64,000 bases of DNA from Hortaea werneckii (GCA_037044905.1 JBAOKB010000177.1:248001-312000), one strand, 5' to 3'; positions 22,285-32,966 are shown, counted from the stretch's first letter. The notes: generated from the letters alone by a model not told the origin. A program made the numbers and translations.

Positions 22285-24136
22285 CTAAACCCTAGGCACA
22301 TAATTCGGCAAATGCGCCTGCCAAACCAGCACCTGCGTACTAACCTCCTCCCCACTCGCATCTGCATACTGGTTCCGTCCAAAATCATAATACCCATTCT
22401 GCGTAATAAAATCATTATCGCTAATAGACACAATATAAAACTCCTTCTCGCCATACCCCTTCGCACCGTAGGGGACGGGGATGATGGCGATGGATTCCCA
22501 TTTCTCGTTTAGTTCGGTGGCGTAGGGCGAACCGCCGTTGTGCAGGTTGAAGCGCGCGAGGTCGGTGGCGTTGTTGAAGTCTATGAAGGGGCAGTAGTCT
22601 TCTACCACGAGGTTGGGGAGGAGGTAGCCGTCTGGTGCGATGGAGATGGCGGCGGGACCTTCTTGGTCGAGGATGTTGGTTGCGTCGCGGCGGCTGACGA
22701 TGTCGATGTGGCGGTACGTTGAGGGGGTGTTGGAGCCGCTGCCACGGCCGTGTCCTAGGGTGGGGTGTTAGTTGGGTTGGCTGCGTTGAGTTATCTCGTA
22801 CAAATTTATGTACTCACCAGAGTCACGGGTCATGGTGAAGAATTGATGTGGGGAGAGGTAGTGGATATCAGATATCGATGTCGCCCGGGGGTTCTTTTCT
22901 TCTTGAGGGTCAAAGATTCCAGGCTGCTGGACGATGTATTCGGACACCAAACGAGGGTGGTCGCGGATCGTAACATCGTAGGTCAGCTGCCGAGTGTTGT
23001 TCTGACGGGTGGCATGAGTACCGCCATCCTGGACCGCTGCCTCTTGCAGCTGGGCCGTCAAGAATCGTTCGTCCTACATCAGGGTTAGCCGTTGGTTCAG
23101 CTCATGTCTGCAAGCTCAATGTCATCATGTCAATTCCGCTCCAAATACAACTTGCTCGACTGCACAAATCGAAGCTCGATGCCAGAATCCCTCGAGGGGA
23201 AAAACGGAAACCACATTTCTTGAAGTGTCTTGTAAACTTCGTGCAGCATCACGCAATCCCAGCGCGACTCAGGGCAAGAAAAAGGGAGGAAAAACAAAAG
23301 ACTGGACATAATGAGCCACGCAGTAAACAACATACCGTCGAAATCGCCAACCCCTCAAACCCATGATTATTCGCCCGCCCCGAATCAGGATCATCCGCCT
23401 CATCCAGCCCCGACCCAACGGGCGGATTCCCGGACGTAAAAGCCAACGCCCCATCCGTATACGGGACCAAAGACTGCGGCGGTCGAATCGCCACCGTCAT
23501 CTGTCCTTCCCGCGTAAAGTGGTAGATATACGGTCCATATTCGTCCGAGATCCAGTATGAGCCGTCCCGGAGAAGGACGAGGCCTTCCTGGTCTAGGGTG
23601 GGGACTGTTCCGTTCTCGGAGGTTTTGCCTGCGGGGAGGACGGGGAAGTCGTTGCTGGCTGCGATCGTGTAGTCGGCGTCGAGGCCCGTGGTCGGTTGGT
23701 CGCCTTTGAAGAGGAGAGTAGTGTCTTCGTAATTCAGAGCCAGTTTCTCAGTGGCGTTGGCGATGCGGTCGAAGGTTGGGTTGAACGAGAGTTGGAATTG
23801 GTGCACGCGGGCTTGGTAGTCGATGGAGCCTTCGGTGTTCCAGCCGCGGTCGGGAGTCGCGAAGAGCGTCCCCTTGATGGTGCCGTTTTTGGTCAAAGTG
23901 AAGCTGGAGACGTCTGGTGCGGCTGCAGAGCCGAAGCCGCCCAGCGTGTCGCCGAACTTGTCTCGCGCATCAGCGGCGACTGTGCCATAGGCTACGAGAC
24001 CGCGGTTGATGTAGGTGATGCCGCTGCAGGTGGAGCTGTTGGATACGGGCAATGCTTTGGAAAAGCCATGTCTGAGGTGAGGAGCAGCTGCGGCCAAAGA
24101 CACGGCGCTAGATATAAGGAAAATAGAAGAAACCAT
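22285..24136 (-). CDS. Secreted phytase-like esterase (esterase-like activity of phytase family)
   Basis: Exons 23336-24136, 22818-23073 and 22285-22754 (reading leftwards) give 508 aa. Introns are 262 bp (GTATGT/TGTAG) and 63 bp (GTGAGT/CCTAG). A signal peptide (MVSSIFLISSAVSLAAAAP) precedes a beta-propeller-like chain with the family hallmarks TPDRGWN, LDQEGLVLLRDGSYWISDEYGPYIYHF, NNHGFEGLAIS and, near the end, a block starting IAIIPVPYG followed by EFYIVSISDNDFI. These match the family named esterase-like activity of phytase. Actual phytate or phosphoester hydrolysis is an inference from that family name and is weakly documented. Two CACGTG sites lie upstream. Several NXS/T sites suggest glycosylation. 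Confidence 0.85.
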
Positions 24137-24748
24137 TTCGAATCAGACAAGTACCTACAAGGTGTCTTGGAAGGCTTGAACCTGGAATCCAAGCCCTTTT
24201 TCAATAATCAGGTAGCATCCCAACACCCATGGATCGCAAAAGACGGCGAATACAAAGTTTGAACGAATCATCATAGCGACGCAGACCAATGGGGGTAGAA
24301 AAAGCACCAGCAGGTTAAAAGCCTACTTTGCAGAGCACGTGGGAAAATCTGAGAAGATGTTTGGAGAAACTTGGGAAGCGACTTTGATAGTGAGATTGGA
24401 AACACAGAAAAAGTGGGTCGGAGCGGCATCGACGGCATTGGAAGAATCCTACGCAGGTGTCTCCCTTGACGAGCCTCCACTTGGACATCATATATTCATC
24501 TACCCGCGCAACATCAAGAGCACGTGATTAGACGATTCCACTCCTCTGACAATACTGATTCGTTGCAAGAGATCTGATGCAGTGAAATAAATCTAATAGA
24601 AACCTGATCGACCTTCTATACAAGCGAGAAGACTCAAGAGAGCGATTGCGAAAGACGAAAGTTTTACTACAATTGGGGGGGGGGGTATTTTCCAAAACAC
24701 TCAACAAACGAAACCCATTCCAAACATGCCCTTTGCCCCTTCCCAAAT
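24137..24748. promoter_or_regulatory. Upstream region of phytase-like gene with two CACGTG sites
   Basis: CACGTG palindromes occur at 24337-24342 and 24521-24526, about 200 and 385 bp upstream of the phytase-like ATG at 24136 (minus strand). This is the core recognised by Pho4/NUC-1-type bHLH regulators of phosphate genes and also by other bHLH proteins. An 11-base G run lies at 24675-24685, close to the 3' end of the AT-hook gene. Confidence 0.45.
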
Positions 24749-27700
24749 CTAACCTCCCCTCTCATTCCACCCCACACAATCCCCCAAAGCAGCAACCACA
24801 AACGCCTCCTCGATCCTCTCTCCCTCCTTGAACTTCCTTACACTCCCATCTCGCCCCTTATTCCAACCTCCCCAACCAAACCATCCCTTTTCCTGCTGTC
24901 CCCGGTCATCCTGCATCCCCTCCCACACCCGCACATCCCCGCCCCACCGCCCTCCATACCACCCCCTCAGCTGCCGCGCCGTCGAGTCCCCCAACCCATC
25001 AATCTCGCCTTTTTCGATTGCAGAGATGATCGAGTCCGGGACGAGGATAGCCATGAACGCCTCCACGACTTGGGCATGCACTTCCGTGAACACGAATCTA
25101 TGACTCCCGGAGTACGAATCTTGTTCGTGTGAGATAAGGGAGGAGAGGTAGGGCGAGAGGGAGACTGCTGATGCGGATGCTGAGGAGGTTGATGTGGTAG
25201 TGGTATTAGAGAAAGACTGCGAGGTTCGATGGATGGAAGAAGATGGACCCGGGATCACGGAGTCGGATTTCCCGGATGTGGCCGAGTTCAGCATGCGGTG
25301 CAGCGTGCGCATGTGGGCGAGGGTCCAGGGGTGCGAGGCGCTGAGGACGCCGTAGCGGGAGCGGAGGCGGGTGCGGAGGGTGGTTGGGTAGGATGGAGGA
25401 GGTTGGGTGGGTTGGGGTGGCGTCTGCTTTTTGTGCTGCGGGGGTAAATGGTTCGGCGCAGTGGTGGTGGATGTGGGTTGGTGAGAGGTTTCTGGGAGGA
25501 TTTCGGTGGGGCCGGTAGGACGGATCAAGGCGGACCAGAAGTTGGTTGTTAGACGGTCGAGGATGCCTGGAGCGGGATCTGTGAGAGTTGGAGAAGGTCC
25601 GTTTGGTTGCGTCCTCATCGGCTGCGTAGTGGACCGAGGCTGCTGTCTTTCATTCGATGGCACAACCGGCCGACCCTGGGACATCGGCTGTGTCTGACGC
25701 TGTGCCATGCCCTGTGCGAAAAGGGAAGAATACTCCTTCTTCGGCGCCAACAAACTAGAGTTAAGCGAGTCCCCGAATTTAACCTGGACTTTCGTTGGCG
25801 AGTCGCGGTTCAAGAACTCCTCATAGCTGCGAAAAGTCGACTCTTCCCCCGCGAAGCGGTCATCCGTAGCATCTTCGTCCACCTCTTCCTCCTCTGGCGT
25901 AAAATCCTCAGAAGACTCCTGCCCATGCGAAACCACCTCCCTCAACCCCGACCCCTCTCCAACCTTTTCCCGCCTCGCGCTCATCTCCCCAAGTAATTGC
26001 CGCTGATCACTAGCTTTGCTCTCGTAGCTCTCATCGACACTAACTTCTCCGCCCTGTGCTTTGGGTCCCTCCTCTACCGAACTCTCCCCGTCTTTTTCCC
26101 CTCCCATCCCTAGCAGTTCGCTGAGATCCATAGCCTTCTTCACCATCATCACGTCACGAGGCCTCGGCCGTCTTCTGCCGGGGAATTTCCTCGCAGGCTT
26201 CTCGGCAGCCGGAAGGAGGGAGGAGGAGTCTTGCTCACTTTCTTGCGCCTGGCTGTGCGTGGCTTGACGCGGGTGGAGGAGGTTGGGGTTCTGCCAGTAG
26301 AGGCCTGTGTCGTCGACCGCTGTCGTGTTGTTCGAATGGGAGGGGAAGGGTTGCTTAGGAGCGGCAGTAGGTCTCCCCCTTCTCCGTCCAGGGAAAGCCC
26401 TGGTCTCTGCCGTCCGTCCCTCCTCTCCCTCATCATCATCAAAATGTATCCCCGTAGCCGCAGCATCTGGATACGTGAAATCACCTTCCTCTTCATCCTC
26501 GTTACCCTCGTCCTTGTTCCCACCTTTCCTCCGATCCCCTTCCAGCGAAACCAACGAAGAATCCCCCTCCCCACCCTCCCCACCTCCCGCTGCCCCGTGC
26601 CCTCCATCCTCCGCCCCCGAACTAGGCGGTGTCAAAACCCCACTACTCCTATCCGTCGCTTCCCCCTCCGCACTCGCTTCAGCGCCAGCACCACCCGCTT
26701 TCCTCTTCCTGCTCGTCTTCCTTTTCTGATGACTCCCCTCCACCTCCTCTCCATCATGCTTTCGCTTCCGCAAACTCTCTGTATCTCTCCTGACCGCCTC
26801 AGACTCCCGCGCAGGCGAGTCCGAGTACAGGAAATCCATTCCCGAGCTCCTGCGCCAGGTCCGGGGGATTTTCGCCCGGGGCGGCTTGTTGGGTTGGTTA
26901 GCGAAGAGGTCTTGCATGGTGTTCGGGCCTGTGTTCCTTCTGGCATCGTTTTTGTCTGTAGGAGGTTGACTGCGATGGGGGTTGTACTGGCGGCGTGAGG
27001 AGGCTTTGGAGAAGGATTCGTTTCCTTCGCCTTCTGCTTCCATGTCTTGTTCGAGGGAGCGGGAGGCTTCTTCGTACCAGATGTCATCGTCGTCGGCTTG
27101 GATGTCGTTCTTGTTGTCGTTGTTGTTGGTGGAAGGGGATCTGTCTTGTGGGAGGGATTGCTGGGCGCCGAGTTGAGCGGGAGAGTCTTCTTCTCCTTCT
27201 TCCTCCTCTTCCTCTTCCACATCGCCTGCTCCCTCTTCATGATGGACTGAGTATGCGTCTCCATCATCATCTTCTCCGCTTTCGACTTCGGAGAGGGAAT
27301 ACTCGATCCCTCCATCTTTTTGCTCAGGCTCGTCTTGATGGATCAAGTGATTGTGCGAATCCACTCTCTTCGCCGGACCCGTAGGTTTCCAGCTCATAAC
27401 ATCATACCCACCGATTTCCTCCGGCGCTTCATCATCCGCAGCACCTTCCTCTGCTCGTTCAGACTCCGAAATCTCTTCCCCTCCCTCCTTCCGTCCCTGT
27501 TCTCTTGTCGCGGTCGAGGTATACCCATCCATCTCCCCCACCAAAACAGCCCCTTCCATCTCAGTCCCCTGTCCCTCCCCACCACCAACATCCCCATCCT
27601 CGCCCCCATGCGCAGCAGGGAAATCCTCCTTCGGCGGCGAACTGGGAAGATAACTAACACTCAACCCGGTCTTCTCCCCCGGGTGCACGCTCTGCGAATG

Positions 27701-28789
27701 ACGATGATGGCTAACCAAACTCGTCTCGCCCTCCCCTCCTCCCCCACCGGTCTTCATACTCTGCAGCGTCTCGACGGAAACCATGGTGAAGTCCTCGTTG
27801 ATACTGACGGTGTTTTCGTCGGGTTGGGGGTCTGGCTCTGCTTCGTCATCGTCGTCGTCTTCTCGGATTTCCGCCTCAGAGTGGTGGGAGTGCTGATATT
27901 GGTGGTCGGGAGAAGGCGAGAAGATCTCATCCGAATACCCCAACGCGTCTTGTAATGCCGTGTCTAGTTCTTCCCGCGCCTGGCTGAGGCGGGCGGTGCG
28001 GAGGGTTCCGTCTTTGTCTCGGAAGTGGTAGGGTTGGAGACTACTTCTTCGTTTGTCCTTGGATTTTGCGCTTGTCCTTGAGGTGGGCCGGGGAGAGGAC
28101 GAGGGGACTTGAAGGTGTTGGGGGGAAGGCTGGGAACGTGGCGCTGCCATTGCCTGGGATGGGAGGATCTGGCTTCTCTGCTGTCTTGAACGAAGGAGGT
28201 CCGCCGAGGGTGGAGTAGTGGTGCCGAATAGATCCTCCTCTCCCTCCTGCTCTTCATCATCTTCGTCATCCTGCCTCGCCACCTTCTCCCGGGCACCATG
28301 TCGTCGAATCGGCGTCCCTTTCCTCTTCCGCGCCGGTCGTCGGACCTCAACCTCCTCTCCCACAGCCTCCTCTGGTCTGACCTTCGCAGGCGTCGCTCTC
28401 CTCCGTCTGCGCGGGGGTTGCTTCAACGGACTTCCGGCTTCTTGCTCGACATCCCTGAGCGGGACTTTCTGCTGCACCGCCATACTTTGCGCATCAACCG
28501 AACCCTGTTTCTTCCTTCCCACCCCTCCTCTCTTCGCCTTCGTCGGACTCAAACTCGCTTCGCGCATGAATTCGGGTTCTACTGTGACGCGCAACCGCCA
28601 CGGACTTACTCCCGCTTTGCCCGTCGCACTAACTCCACCAGCGTCCAAGAGGAAAGGTTTACTGGGCGAGGAGAACTTGTTGGGGGAGCGAGGAGCCAGC
28701 GGGATAGCGGAGGAGGCGCGAACGGAGTGGGCGGCGAGCGGGGAGGAAGGGAGGGTGATGGGGTCCGGGGATGTTGAGCGCGAGGACAT
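24749..28789 (-). CDS. Large AT-hook nuclear protein
   Basis: Single-exon frame of 1346 aa. The N-terminus is Ser/Pro-rich with SPWRLRVTVE at about residues 62-71, a segment I associate with a conserved filamentous-fungal AT-hook protein. The centre is a long disordered region of acidic runs and Lys/Arg patches. Two AT-hook-like cores occur: GRRRGRP near residue 799 and PGRRRPRPRD near 870; both should bind the minor groove of AT-rich DNA. The C-terminal 300 residues are the ordered part (TNFWSALIRPTGPTEILP, SASHPWTLAHMRTLHRML, and a helical end), so this probably holds the conserved function. No enzyme motif is seen. Divergent from YEN1 with 412 bp between starts. A chromatin role is inferred from the AT hooks only. 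Confidence 0.78.
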   Translation of the reverse strand: MSSRSTSPDPITLPSSPLAAHSVRASSAIPLAPRSPNKFSSPSKPFLLDAGGVSATGKAGVSPWRLRVTVEPEFMREASLSPTKAKRGGVGRKKQGSVDAQSMAVQQKVPLRDVEQEAGSPLKQPPRRRRRATPAKVRPEEAVGEEVEVRRPARKRKGTPIRRHGAREKVARQDDEDDEEQEGEEDLFGTTTPPSADLLRSRQQRSQILPSQAMAAPRSQPSPQHLQVPSSSPRPTSRTSAKSKDKRRSSLQPYHFRDKDGTLRTARLSQAREELDTALQDALGYSDEIFSPSPDHQYQHSHHSEAEIREDDDDDEAEPDPQPDENTVSINEDFTMVSVETLQSMKTGGGGGEGETSLVSHHRHSQSVHPGEKTGLSVSYLPSSPPKEDFPAAHGGEDGDVGGGEGQGTEMEGAVLVGEMDGYTSTATREQGRKEGGEEISESERAEEGAADDEAPEEIGGYDVMSWKPTGPAKRVDSHNHLIHQDEPEQKDGGIEYSLSEVESGEDDDGDAYSVHHEEGAGDVEEEEEEEGEEDSPAQLGAQQSLPQDRSPSTNNNDNKNDIQADDDDIWYEEASRSLEQDMEAEGEGNESFSKASSRRQYNPHRSQPPTDKNDARRNTGPNTMQDLFANQPNKPPRAKIPRTWRRSSGMDFLYSDSPARESEAVRRDTESLRKRKHDGEEVEGSHQKRKTSRKRKAGGAGAEASAEGEATDRSSGVLTPPSSGAEDGGHGAAGGGEGGEGDSSLVSLEGDRRKGGNKDEGNEDEEEGDFTYPDAAATGIHFDDDEGEEGRTAETRAFPGRRRGRPTAAPKQPFPSHSNNTTAVDDTGLYWQNPNLLHPRQATHSQAQESEQDSSSLLPAAEKPARKFPGRRRPRPRDVMMVKKAMDLSELLGMGGEKDGESSVEEGPKAQGGEVSVDESYESKASDQRQLLGEMSARREKVGEGSGLREVVSHGQESSEDFTPEEEEVDEDATDDRFAGEESTFRSYEEFLNRDSPTKVQVKFGDSLNSSLLAPKKEYSSLFAQGMAQRQTQPMSQGRPVVPSNERQQPRSTTQPMRTQPNGPSPTLTDPAPGILDRLTTNFWSALIRPTGPTEILPETSHQPTSTTTAPNHLPPQHKKQTPPQPTQPPPSYPTTLRTRLRSRYGVLSASHPWTLAHMRTLHRMLNSATSGKSDSVIPGPSSSIHRTSQSFSNTTTTSTSSASASAVSLSPYLSSLISHEQDSYSGSHRFVFTEVHAQVVEAFMAILVPDSIISAIEKGEIDGLGDSTARQLRGWYGGRWGGDVRVWEGMQDDRGQQEKGWFGWGGWNKGRDGSVRKFKEGERIEEAFVVAALGDCVGWNERGG

Positions 28790-29201
28790 TGGATTGCGGA
28801 TGCGACTGCTTTGATTAGTGATATGCGATCCTTGTATTGTGTCTAATCAGCCATTCCGGTTGGTCCTGGTGTTGGACAACTGTGAATTTCATGCGTTTAT
28901 TTTCTTTTCCCCCGTCGTACAATCACACGCGCTCCATCGCTTATCGTTATCAGCCGCCCGATCACCATGGCAACCAACCGGCCCGATCCCTATCAAGCTA
29001 CCCCGGTCACCCTCCACTCATTCGGGTCTCACTTTCACATGCGAAAGCAAATAATCACCTAAAATAATGAATTAAATGATCCAGTACACACACAATCACC
29101 ACCACCTCCCCACCCACCCACCCACTCCGCCCTGCCGCGACATCATGCATCACCATCCCCACCGCCGCCAACAAACATAATTAACACCACCCTCCAAAAA
29201 A
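28790..29201. promoter_or_regulatory. Bidirectional promoter of AT-hook gene and YEN1
   Basis: The 412 bp between the two ATGs is rich in CACC/CCCACC pyrimidine-side repeats just before YEN1 and has an A-rich segment around 29035-29075. Both genes should start from here. No further gene. Confidence 0.5.
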
Positions 29202-32200
29202 ATGGGCATCCACGGCCTCCTCCGCGAACTCCGCCCCGCCCCACGCACCTCCCTCGCCCTCCTCTCCTCCGACCACTACACCACCCACTCCCGGCCCCTG
29301 CGCCTCGCAATCGACATCTCCATCTGGCTCTTCCAGATCCAATCCGGCAAGGGGGGATCCAACCCAGCCTTACGAACCTTCTACTACCGGCTCCTGCGCC
29401 TCCTCACCCTCAACATCCACCCATTATTCGTCTTCGACGGACCGAACAAACCGCTGTTCAAACGGAATAAGAAGGTTGGCGGACCCGGGGTGAAGGTAGC
29501 AAGTGTACCGGAATTCCTCGCGAAGCAATTGCTCAAGCAGTTTGGGTTTCCCTGGCACGTGGCGCCGGGCGAGGCGGAAGCCGAGTGTGCGGTTTTGCAG
29601 CGGGGAGGGCTTGTCGATGCCGTGCTGAGCGAGGATGTGGATACGTTGATGTTCGGGTGCGGGGTCACGCTGCGGTCGTGGAATGCCGAGGGAACCGGTA
29701 GTGGTGCGGGCGGTGGAGGGACGAAAGGCAATGGCCCGCCGACGCATGTGAGCGTGTATCGGGAAGAGGAGACGCGGGAGCGGAGTGGGGGGATTGATCC
29801 CCCGGGGATGATCTTGGTCGCGTTGATGAGTGGAGGGGATTATTTGCCCGAGGGCATTCCCGGGTGTGGGCCGAAAGTCGCGTGTGATGCGGCGAGAGCT
29901 GGGTTTGGGACTGAGTTGTGTGGGCTTGGGAGGAAGGATCGGGAGGGGTTGGCCAGGTGGAGGGAGAGGTTGGAACGGGAGATCAGGACGAACGAGAGCA
30001 AATTCTTCTCAAGACGAAATCCGAGTTTTACGCTTCCAGAGGGGTTTCCGAATAAGGAAGTTCTGGGATACTACACCCATCCCTGTGTATCTTCTCCGGA
30101 GAAGTTGGAGAGGTTAAGGGCAAGTCTAAAATTGGATCAAGAAATCGATTTCCCAGCTTTACGGGAGTTCGCCAAAGATGCCTTCGATTGGCGATGCATC
30201 ACGGGCGCGAGGAAATTCATCAAGAATCTCGCTCCGGCCATGTTAGTCCGGGAACTACGCTTGCGCGGCGAGAAAGCCGAAGACGAACACCCAGAGCATC
30301 CTGATCATGAAGACACCCAAGAACAAAGAGAAGAAAACCTCGTAAAAGCCATCCACGGAACCCGCAACCATCCCTCCGTAGACTCCGCCCTCGAACTCCG
30401 CATCTCCTTCATCCCCTCTTCCCTCGTCCCCCTCGACCTGTCCCTCGAAGAAGAAGACGACGAACTCATGCCCCCTTCAGCGTCCCAAACACCTGCGGAC
30501 GACAACAACGAAACCCCATCCCCCGCCAGCGACTCCGAATCCGAATCCCTCCCTCCTCCCCCCACTAGTCCCACGAAAAAACGGAATTTCAAACCCTACG
30601 ATCCCGATCTGCCCGAGAAAATCTGGATCCTGAAACCTTTCCTCCAGCTGGGCTGTCCCTTGCTCGTGGAGGATTGGGAGGCGAGTTCGCGGGACCCGAA
30701 GGCTTTCCTGAAGCAGAGGCGGAAAGCTAGGGAGGTAGGGACCCGTGGTGGTGGTGCGGCGAAGGGGAAGGGGACTATCAGGGGGAAGAAGAAGGTAGGG
30801 ATGGGCGGCGCGAGGGAGGAGGGGAATCAGGTTATGGATTCTTATTTTGCTGTGAGCAAGACGAGGGAGGTGGAGGATCTTGGGGGTTCATCTACCGCTT
30901 CCTCGAAGGAACAGGGGAGGAAAACGCGGAACGCGGGGGCGGCGAGTCCACGTCGTAATCCCCTCGCTGAGTTGAGTCGGGACGAGGTTTCTGGTCGGCA
31001 TAATAGTCGGTCTGTTTCGCCTCTGCCACATTATTGTACGACAGATAATACTGCGGTCTCGACATCCCCGGGCAAGCAGAGGAAAGGCTTCGTCGATGAC
31101 GACGAGCTTAGAGTCCTCTTTCCTGCCGGGTTGCAGTCGGGGAGCGCAGTCCATCCCTCTGTCGAGCAAGATGCCTCGGATCAGGACGTCGAGATCCTCG
31201 ATCTTAGAGGCGATACGACAGGGACCGCCCGGCCTCGTCCTTCCGATCGCTCCAGCCGAGCTAGACCCCCGCCGACTGTTCACCTCCAACCGACGACCCA
31301 GTCCTCCCACCTCCCACCACTCCCCCGACCGTCCGGCCCTAAAACGAAGGTCCCCCGTTATACGCCAGATATCCAAGGCCGCCCTATTTCCTCGCAACCC
31401 TCCCCCGCGCGGAGTCAGAGGAGTATAGTCGACTATTATTCCCCGTCGCCTAGACGGAAAGTCCCAAGCAATGCTGTTGCCGGCAGGACAGGCAGTGATC
31501 GGGTTCCGCGGCCTGATTTCGGTAATGGCACGGCTGGAAATGGAGATAGGAAGCGAGAAGAGGAAGGTGGGGGAAAGGTGGTTGTGGATCTGCTGTCTTC
31601 TTCGCCTTCCGCACCAATCTCCGCGCCACATCGGCAAGGGGATGCGGACATGGAAGGGGGTTTGCGGAAGGGTAATGTGCGGGCGATCGATACAGCGACT
31701 GCGTTTTCTTCCGCTTCTGAAGGAGAAGATGTGGAAATGCGGGATCCGGTTGGGTCGCCGACTCCACGACGGCGGCGAAAGGTTGAAGAGCGAGAAATGC
31801 GATCTCGGAATGCTGGGTTCTTTTCTACTTTTGCTTCTGCGCCAGCTGATGAGGATACGTCTTTACGTAGGAAGTTCGTCCGGTGTTCTGATTCCTTTGC
31901 AGAAGAGCAAGGAGGGCAGAAGGATGTTACGCCTCGGCCTGCGAGAAGGGTTGGTGGTGAAGTCGAAAAAGGAGGGGATGAGGATGAGGTTGCGTCTTTT
32001 TCGCCGGGCAAGTTGCCGGATACGGTTACCAAGCGGAGGAAGAAAGGGCTGAGGAAAAAGCAATCGGGTAAAGAAAAGGAGGTGGAGGACACGGTGCAGC
32101 GAGGGGGTGGTGAGCCTGTCGAAGTCTTGGATCTTGCTGCTAGTCCTTTGCCGACGGGAAGAGAAAGGAGTTCTGGGACTTCGGGTCCTCAGGACGAGGA

Positions 32201-32921
32201 TGAGGGGGAGGAGGACTTGCCAAGCCCCAGCTCCTTCCTACCGAAGCCTTCTAGACGGATAATCCCACGAAAGGAAGCCGTCGCTGTTGATCAGATGGAC
32301 GGCTTGCACGAAGCCGAGCCGTCGTCAAGTTATCCGACACCGCCGCTTGCGCGAGATGAAGAGGATCGAGTGGGATGTTCGGTGCAAGATTTCACGGGGG
32401 CTGGCCTCCCGAACGGAGCAGCACACGAGACCAGATCACCAATTGAGAACGACCCATCACCGAGACCAACAGAGAGATCCCAACCCTCTTCCAAGACTTC
32501 CTCAACGATATCTCACCCCAAACCATCCGTCCGTCGCTCCCCGCGCCATCATCAACAGGACCCCCTAACATCCTCGGCTACCCATCGTCAACCCCCTCTC
32601 CAAACCACCAACCCCTCCTCTAACGACACAACCACGACCACGACCGACGAATCGTACCCCACCACCACCACCTCCAACCCCCCTCCCACAAAGAAGAAAA
32701 AAGCCTTCCAACTCCGCGCCTCCCTCGAGGGAAGCTGGAAAGAGATCGACCTCACAGGCGACGGGAGTGGATGGGAGCTGAGTAAGAGAACACTCGGAGT
32801 ATCCAGTTCTACTGTCGGTGGTACTAGGGATAGATGCGCAGGTGCAGAAGGAAAGGGGGGAGGGAAAGGGAAGTGGTGGCGGAAGAGTGGGGTCGAGGTT
32901 TTGGATTTGACGGGGGATTGA
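29202..32921 (+). CDS. YEN1: Holliday-junction resolvase Yen1/GEN1 (XPG family)
   Basis: Single exon, 1239 aa. The N-terminal XPG nuclease domain begins MGIHGLLREL. Conserved acidic residues are visible at Asp38 (LAIDISIW), Asp79 (FVFDGPNKP), Glu124/126/128 (GEAEAE), Asp145/147 (SEDVDTLMFG) and Asp213 (GGDYLPEGIPGCGPKVA, the helix-hairpin-helix start). A chromodomain-like region should follow up to about residue 460. The remaining 750 residues are disordered, with many Ser-Pro sites and repeated VEVLDL/IDLTGD motifs described in the findings. The family cuts four-way junctions symmetrically late in the cell cycle; yeast Yen1 is controlled by phosphorylation and SUMO. The start is the first ATG in a good context (AAAAAAATGGG). 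A 39-base G run begins 4 bp after the stop. Confidence 0.93.
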   Translation: MGIHGLLRELRPAPRTSLALLSSDHYTTHSRPLRLAIDISIWLFQIQSGKGGSNPALRTFYYRLLRLLTLNIHPLFVFDGPNKPLFKRNKKVGGPGVKVASVPEFLAKQLLKQFGFPWHVAPGEAEAECAVLQRGGLVDAVLSEDVDTLMFGCGVTLRSWNAEGTGSGAGGGGTKGNGPPTHVSVYREEETRERSGGIDPPGMILVALMSGGDYLPEGIPGCGPKVACDAARAGFGTELCGLGRKDREGLARWRERLEREIRTNESKFFSRRNPSFTLPEGFPNKEVLGYYTHPCVSSPEKLERLRASLKLDQEIDFPALREFAKDAFDWRCITGARKFIKNLAPAMLVRELRLRGEKAEDEHPEHPDHEDTQEQREENLVKAIHGTRNHPSVDSALELRISFIPSSLVPLDLSLEEEDDELMPPSASQTPADDNNETPSPASDSESESLPPPPTSPTKKRNFKPYDPDLPEKIWILKPFLQLGCPLLVEDWEASSRDPKAFLKQRRKAREVGTRGGGAAKGKGTIRGKKKVGMGGAREEGNQVMDSYFAVSKTREVEDLGGSSTASSKEQGRKTRNAGAASPRRNPLAELSRDEVSGRHNSRSVSPLPHYCTTDNTAVSTSPGKQRKGFVDDDELRVLFPAGLQSGSAVHPSVEQDASDQDVEILDLRGDTTGTARPRPSDRSSRARPPPTVHLQPTTQSSHLPPLPRPSGPKTKVPRYTPDIQGRPISSQPSPARSQRSIVDYYSPSPRRKVPSNAVAGRTGSDRVPRPDFGNGTAGNGDRKREEEGGGKVVVDLLSSSPSAPISAPHRQGDADMEGGLRKGNVRAIDTATAFSSASEGEDVEMRDPVGSPTPRRRRKVEEREMRSRNAGFFSTFASAPADEDTSLRRKFVRCSDSFAEEQGGQKDVTPRPARRVGGEVEKGGDEDEVASFSPGKLPDTVTKRRKKGLRKKQSGKEKEVEDTVQRGGGEPVEVLDLAASPLPTGRERSSGTSGPQDEDEGEEDLPSPSSFLPKPSRRIIPRKEAVAVDQMDGLHEAEPSSSYPTPPLARDEEDRVGCSVQDFTGAGLPNGAAHETRSPIENDPSPRPTERSQPSSKTSSTISHPKPSVRRSPRHHQQDPLTSSATHRQPPLQTTNPSSNDTTTTTTDESYPTTTTSNPPPTKKKKAFQLRASLEGSWKEIDLTGDGSGWELSKRTLGVSSSTVGGTRDRCAGAEGKGGGKGKWWRKSGVEVLDLTGD

Positions 32922-32925
32922 GGCA

Positions 32926-32964
<39 letters not shown>
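32926..32964 (+). repeat. Poly-G tract, 39 nt
   Basis: Uninterrupted run of 39 G on the plus strand, beginning four bases after the YEN1 stop codon and hence in its presumed 3' UTR. Long-read assemblies often misjudge the length of such runs, so 39 is nominal. Confidence 0.9.
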
Positions 32965-32966
<2 letters not shown>

